Source of the DNA: Methanomicrobiales archaeon
Lineage (GTDB): Archaea; Halobacteriota; Methanomicrobia; Methanomicrobiales; JACTUA01
NCBI GenBank assembly: GCA_028678555.1
Contig: JAJRDF010000101.1
Location: 1 to 10,022, forward strand
Direction: 5' to 3'
Length of the DNA: 10,022 bases
Position 1 is the first letter of the stretch. Every line of letters starts with the position of its first letter. A program made the position numbers and the translations under genes. Below, one piece after another: positions 7,151 to 10,022 of the stretch. The notes under the pieces were generated by a model. The model made no database searches. It saw nothing but the letters and a program-made list of their open reading frames with translations, and was not told the DNA's origin.

Positions 7151-7550
7151 GGTCCCGTTCCGCGTAGCAGGTGTCGGACTCCCAGACCCGGATCCTTGTC
7201 ACGCGTGCCCTCCTCCCGTTCAGGTGGCACTCCTCGTTGAGCAGACGCTCGATCTCGGCGGCCAGGGTCTCGCTGGTAGGGTCCCCCTCCATGGTGACCA
7301 CGTCGTGGAACCTCCGGAGGCAGTCGTTCATCGGGTCCTCCTGGTTCAGGATCACCTGGTGGTCCAGCCGCTCGATCACGTCTTTGATCACGTTGTAGTC
7401 CACGAGGATACCGGTCTCCGGGTCCGGTTTCCCTGCCATCCAGACCTCAACTCTCCACCGGTGGCCGTGCAGGCGGCTGCACTTCCCCTGGTAGTGGAGG
7501 AGCCGGTGCGTTGCGTCGAAGAAGACCTCCTTGTAGATCCGGGTCTCCAT
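7137..7550 (-). CDS. queD: 6-carboxy-5,6,7,8-tetrahydropterin synthase QueD
   Basis: QueD converts 7,8-dihydroneopterin triphosphate to 6-carboxytetrahydropterin, the second step of 7-deazaguanine synthesis after GTP cyclohydrolase. The 137-residue protein belongs to the PTPS/QueD fold. Zinc ligands are H15, H28 and H30. The catalytic Cys24 sits in CSRLHGH, the CxxxHGH form that marks QueD rather than eukaryotic PTPS. LDH at 62-64 supplies the catalytic Asp/His pair, PTSE at 91-94 and E124 in RVWESDT the pterin anchor. The start is the ATG at 7548-7550, preceded three bases upstream by GGTGA (7554-7558). It is the first gene of queD-queE-queC-Nudix. No folE/mptA, transglycosylase or archaeosine synthase gene is visible here, so those steps must be encoded elsewhere. 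Confidence 0.94.
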   Translation of the reverse strand: METRIYKEVFFDATHRLLHYQGKCSRLHGHRWRVEVWMAGKPDPETGILVDYNVIKDVIERLDHQVILNQEDPMNDCLRRFHDVVTMEGDPTSETLAAEIERLLNEECHLNGRRARVTRIRVWESDTCYAERDHEGR

Positions 7551-7645
7551 GGATCACCGTTGGAGGGCGGCGGTAATAATGCCTCACCCCTGCGGCACAT
7601 GAGGCTTCAACCAATCTCAGCATAGCATTTTCCGGTATCTGTGGG

Positions 7646-7827
7646 CTGCTTCTGGGACGCTCCTGGGGGGCTGTCGCCCCCCGCCGCGTGGGCGTCCCCC
7701 CGCAGTTGATCCAGATCGCTGAATTCCGGTTTATTCTGACATGAGGGCTTATCCTCTCGCCGTGGGGGAGGGACCGGGAGGGAGGCCCTGCCTCTCCCGC
7801 TGGCATGGGGCCGGAAACCGGTGCCCC
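7646..7827. other. Structured non-coding region with three GC-rich hairpins
   Basis: This lies in the 428-base gene-free stretch (7551-7978) between queD and rps12. Three strong inverted repeats are visible. First, 7646-7705 is a composite stem: CTGC (7646-7649) with GCAG (7702-7705), GGGACGC (7654-7660) with GCGTCCC (7692-7698), and GGGGGGC (7665-7671) with GCCCCCC (7676-7682) around a four-base loop. Second, CGGGA-GG-GAGGC (7775-7786) pairs with GCCTCTCCCG (7790-7799), leaving a two-base bulge and a three-base loop. Third, GGGGCCGG (7807-7814) pairs with CCGG-TG-CCCC (7818-7827) around AAA. Perfect complementarity makes them stable on either strand, so strand is not decided. It could be a small RNA gene or part of a leader of queD. 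GC-rich sequence forms hairpins readily, so function is unproven. I recognise no tRNA, RNase P or SRP RNA signature. Confidence 0.35.
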
Positions 7828-7894
7828 GGCGCGAGGGTGCAGATGGGATTCCCGGTACACCTCTCCCCTCATCCACCGCCGTGCACACGCCACA

Positions 7895-7903
7895 ATATAT
7901 AAA
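7895..7903 (+). promoter_or_regulatory. TATA box for the rps12-rps7-fusA operon
   Basis: ATATATAAA is an island of A/T in GC-rich surroundings, 76 bases before the rps12 ATG. A start about 25 bases downstream would fall near 7925, giving a leader of roughly 54 bases. A second, weaker candidate, CTATTATA at 7919-7926, would give a leader of about 25-30 bases instead. GAGGG at 7968-7972 is the likely ribosome binding site. Confidence 0.65.
7896..7903 (-). promoter_or_regulatory. Same element read as a box A towards queD
   Basis: On the minus strand these bases read TTTATATA, a match to the archaeal box A consensus, and the bases just before it are G-rich then AA (GGGGGAAT), acceptable as a BRE. 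A leftward start about 25 bases on would be near 7873, so the transcript would run through all three hairpins and have a leader of roughly 320 bases before queD. I see no better TATA box closer to queD; CATTATTA near 7574-7581 is too close to the ATG. Direction of use is inferred only. Confidence 0.4.
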
Positions 7904-7978
7904 TTCCCCCCGCGCGTTCTATTATACCTCAGCGCAGGGTATCTGTATCCTGAGAAATTCACATAATGAGGGCATCCC

Positions 7979-8407
7979 ATGGGACAGGGAAAATTTGCAG
8001 CAAGAAAGTTGAAACGAAACGCCCACAAGTTCAGATGGGCCAACAAGCACTATGCGCGCCGCATGCTGAACCTGGACGAGAAGGCTGACCCCCTGGAGGG
8101 CTCACCGCAGGCCCGGGGGATCGTGCTGGAGAAGATCGGGATCGAGGCCAAGCAGCCCAACTCCGCCATCCGGAAGGCGGTACGGGTCCAGCTGATCAAG
8201 AACGGCAGGCAGGTCACGGCCTTTGCCGCTGGCGACGGTGCCATCAACTTCATCGACGAGCACGACGAGGTCGAGATCGAGGGCATCGGTGGCCGGCTGG
8301 GGCGGTCCATGGGCGACATCCCCGGGGTCCGGTTCGTGGTGACCAAGGTGAACAATGTCTCCCTGTACGAGATGGTCATCGGCAGGAAGGAGAAGCCGCG
8401 CAGGTGA
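7979..8407 (+). CDS. rps12: 30S ribosomal protein S12 (uS12)
   Basis: uS12 lies at the decoding centre and subunit interface of the small subunit and helps monitor codon-anticodon pairing. The 142-residue protein has the normal archaeal/eukaryotic-type length. It begins MGQGKFAARKLKRNAHKFRW, carries the invariant KQPNSAIRK loop at 58-66 and GDGAINFIDEHDEV, and ends VIGRKEKPRR. The ATG at 7979-7981 has GAGGG about seven bases upstream. Its TGA (8405-8407) lies within the AGGTGA ribosome binding site of rps7, so the two genes are closely coupled. In many euryarchaea this gene follows RNA polymerase subunit genes, an L30e gene and nusA; here it stands first, next to the divergent que operon. Confidence 0.97.
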   Translation: MGQGKFAARKLKRNAHKFRWANKHYARRMLNLDEKADPLEGSPQARGIVLEKIGIEAKQPNSAIRKAVRVQLIKNGRQVTAFAAGDGAINFIDEHDEVEIEGIGGRLGRSMGDIPGVRFVVTKVNNVSLYEMVIGRKEKPRR

Positions 8408-8412
8408 GGGCA

Positions 8413-9231
8413 ATGGCGGACGAGAAGATCGAAGCGAAACCCGCGGAGCCCGTGAAGGCGGCAAAGCCGGAGAAGCCGGCCCGGAAGCCGAAGGCACCGA
8501 AGGCAGAGGGCGCCGAGAAGCCGGCCCGGAAGCCGAAGACGCCGAAGGGAGAGAAGGCGGCCAAGGGCGAGAAGGGGGCGGAGAAGATCCTGGAGAAGGT
8601 CATCGCCGAGGCGGCGGAGAAACCGGAGGCCCCCGCCGAGGCACCGGCCAAGGAGCAGGAGGAGAAGACCCCCCGGCTTCTCTTCAACCGGTGGGACCTG
8701 AATGAGGTGGAGGTGACGGACCCCGGCATCAAGCGGTACATCAACATCCAGTCCATGATCGTGCCCCACTCCAGCGGGAGGCTCTCCACCCAGCAGTTTG
8801 CGAAGGGCGAGATGCTGGTCGTGGAACGGCTGATCAACCGGCTGATGCAGAACGAGATGAACACGGGGAAGAAGCACAGGGCGATCCGGATCACCCGCGA
8901 GGCTTTTGAGATCGTCCACCGGAAGACCAAGAAGAACCCTGTCCAGGTCCTGGTGGATGCCGTGGCCCAGGCCGGCCCCCGCGAAGAGACCGTCCGGCTG
9001 AAGTACGGCGGGATCAATGTCCCCAAGTCCGTGGATACGGCTCCCCTGCGGCGGGTGAACACGGCCCTCAAGTTCATCTGCAACGGTGTGTACGCAGCAT
9101 CGCACAAGCACAAGAAGTATGTCTCCGACTGCCTGGCCGACGAGCTGATCGCGGCGGCAAAAGGCGACACCAAGTGTTACTCGGTAGGGAAGAAGGAAGA
9201 GCGGGAACGCGTGGCAAAGGCGTCCCGGTAA
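8413..9231 (+). CDS. rps7: 30S ribosomal protein S7 (uS7) with long N-terminal extension
   Basis: uS7 nucleates assembly of the 30S head and contacts the E-site tRNA. Residues about 87-272 are an ordinary archaeal S7 of roughly 186 residues: LLFNRWDLNEVEV, then DPGIKRYINIQSMIVPHSSGR, HRAIRITREAF and the conserved KYGGINVPKSVD with PLRRVNTALK. Residues 1-86 are an extension of Lys, Ala, Pro and Glu, low in complexity and predicted disordered, including a tandem 15-residue repeat, so the protein is much longer than the roughly 190-220 residues I expect for archaeal S7. I start at the ATG at 8413-8415 because AGGTGA (8402-8407) is well placed before it; a GTG at 8404-8406 would lie inside that site. 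It is followed after 30 bases by fusA. Confidence 0.95.
   Translation: MADEKIEAKPAEPVKAAKPEKPARKPKAPKAEGAEKPARKPKTPKGEKAAKGEKGAEKILEKVIAEAAEKPEAPAEAPAKEQEEKTPRLLFNRWDLNEVEVTDPGIKRYINIQSMIVPHSSGRLSTQQFAKGEMLVVERLINRLMQNEMNTGKKHRAIRITREAFEIVHRKTKKNPVQVLVDAVAQAGPREETVRLKYGGINVPKSVDTAPLRRVNTALKFICNGVYAASHKHKKYVSDCLADELIAAAKGDTKCYSVGKKEERERVAKASR
8470..8553 (+). repeat. Tandem 45-base repeat inside rps7
   Basis: Bases 8470-8508 and 8515-8553 are two copies of a 39-base sequence offset by 45 bases. The first 24 bases are identical and there are three mismatches in the remaining 15. They encode EKPARKPKAPKAEGA and then EKPARKPKTPKGEKA. The frame-preserving 45-base period suggests growth of the extension by duplication or slippage. 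Confidence 0.85.
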
Positions 9232-9261
9232 ATCCCTGAACAAACTCTTTTTCGGTGAATC

Positions 9262-10022
9262 ATGGCTCGAGGCGCAAAAATTGTAGAACGGGTTGCCCCC
9301 CTGATGGACAAGCCCGTACGGATCCGCAATATCGGCATCGTGGCCCACATCGACCACGGCAAGACCACCCTCTCGGACAGCCTTCTCGCAGGCGCCGGGA
9401 TGATCTCCGAGGAGCTCGCAGGAAAACAGCTCTTCATGGACTCGGACGAGGAGGAGCAGTCCCGGGGCATCACCATCGATGCCTCCAACGTCTCCATGGT
9501 CCACGAGTACGAGGGCCAGGAGTACCTGATTAACATGATCGATACCCCCGGCCACGTGGACTTCGGGGGGGATGTCACCCGTGCCATGCGGGCCGTGGAC
9601 GGCGCCGTGGTACTCGTGGACGCGGTGGAGGGGCCCATGCCCCAGACCGAGACGGTGCTCCGCCAGGCCCTGAAGGAGGGAGTCCGTCCCATCCTCTTCA
9701 TCAACAAGGTGGACCGGCTGATCAATGAGCTGAAGGTGGACGAGACCGAGATGCAGATCCGGCTCGGGAAGGTCATCGACAAGATCAACAAGCTGATCAA
9801 GGGCATGAACGAGGAGATGTACAACCAGGGCTGGAAACTGGAAGCCATGAATGGCTCTGTCGCCTTCGGCTCGGCGCTGTACAAGTGGGCGGTCTCGGTG
9901 CCCTTCATGAAGACGAGCAACGTCTCCTTCAAGGACGTGTACGAGAAGTGCAAGAACAATGACCAGAAGTGGCTCGCCAAGCAGTCCCCGCTCTGCGCCG
10001 TGATCCTGGACATGGTGGTCCG
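9262..10022 (+). CDS. fusA: Elongation factor 2 (aEF-2), N-terminal part, cut by window edge
   Basis: aEF-2 is the GTPase that moves tRNAs and mRNA through the ribosome after peptide bond formation. The visible 253 codons of about 730 cover the G domain. G1 is AHIDHGKTT at 28-36, the switch I threonine lies in RGITI at 68-72, G3 is DTPGH at 94-98, and G4 is NKVD at 148-151. The 20-residue stretch before G1 (ERVAPLMDKPVRIRNIGIV) and the insert after G4 are typical of the archaeal/eukaryotic EF-2 type rather than bacterial EF-G. The ATG at 9262-9264 has GGTGA (9254-9258) three bases upstream. The 30-base gap after rps7 holds no TATA box, so it is probably co-transcribed with rps12 and rps7. The diphthamide histidine site would be beyond the window. 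Confidence 0.97.
   Translation, partial: MARGAKIVERVAPLMDKPVRIRNIGIVAHIDHGKTTLSDSLLAGAGMISEELAGKQLFMDSDEEEQSRGITIDASNVSMVHEYEGQEYLINMIDTPGHVDFGGDVTRAMRAVDGAVVLVDAVEGPMPQTETVLRQALKEGVRPILFINKVDRLINELKVDETEMQIRLGKVIDKINKLIKGMNEEMYNQGWKLEAMNGSVAFGSALYKWAVSVPFMKTSNVSFKDVYEKCKNNDQKWLAKQSPLCAVILDMVV

Noticed and set aside
7640..7700. Resemblance of the minus-strand AGAAGCAGCC to the SRP RNA core loop
   Set aside because: The tetraloop and closing stem needed for SRP helix 8 are not formed here and the long paired rod of archaeal 7S RNA is absent; no RNase P conserved blocks were found either.
7607..7888. 93-codon leftward frame in the queD-rps12 gap (GTG start)
   Set aside because: About a third of its codons end in A or T, unlike the strongly GC-ending codons of the real genes here; it has no good ribosome binding site or domain and coincides with the hairpins.
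9246..9252. T-rich run between rps7 and fusA as a terminator
   Set aside because: The run is only five uninterrupted T residues and sits next to the fusA ribosome binding site in a 30-base gap, so read-through is more likely.
8050..9555. 501-codon leftward open frame opposite rps12, rps7 and fusA
   Set aside because: The opposite strand encodes three unmistakable translation proteins; the Leu/Gly/Arg-rich product is a typical shadow.

Overview
This window is GC-rich DNA from a methanogenic euryarchaeon, most likely of the order Methanomicrobiales. That placement is inferred from protein content: O-phosphoseryl-tRNA synthetase (SepRS, found mainly in methanogens and Archaeoglobus), the archaeal wyosine enzyme Taw1, aRF1, archaeal-type uS12, uS7 and EF-2, TATA-box promoters and AGGTGA/GGTGAT-type ribosome binding sites. 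Almost every gene serves translation or tRNA modification, so this is core-genome territory, not an accessory island.

Layout. The left three quarters (1-7550) are read leftwards as two closely packed operons. The first, from about 5275 down to the left edge, has its own TATA box at 5301-5308. It carries prf1 (aRF1), argS, taw1 and sepS, which overlap or touch one another. The second carries queD, queE, queC and a Nudix hydrolase gene. The three que genes make preQ0, the precursor of archaeosine at position 15 of archaeal tRNAs. A 428-base non-coding stretch (7551-7978) separates the queD start from the rightward genes. It holds a TATA element readable in both directions and several strong GC-rich hairpins. 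To the right, rps12, rps7 and fusA (cut by the window edge) form the archaeal str-type operon.

The genes act together in decoding. ArgRS and SepRS charge tRNAs, Taw1 modifies G37 of tRNA-Phe, QueDEC supplies the G15 modification, uS12 and uS7 sit in the small subunit, EF-2 drives translocation and aRF1 ends synthesis.

The most notable anomaly is in prf1. The gene is split at about 4603-4614 by what looks like an internal deletion of some 45 codons, with a frame change, between short direct repeats. This removes the distal half of the GGQ domain of a normally essential protein, so it is either an assembly error or a real lesion that needs a second intact copy. Secondary points are a long, repetitive Lys/Ala/Pro-rich N-terminal extension on uS7, the structured region between the divergent operons, and the stop/start-overlapping taw1-sepS pair, both linked to tRNA position 37. 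I found no mobile element, CRISPR array, tRNA or rRNA, and no convincing new defence or metabolic system.
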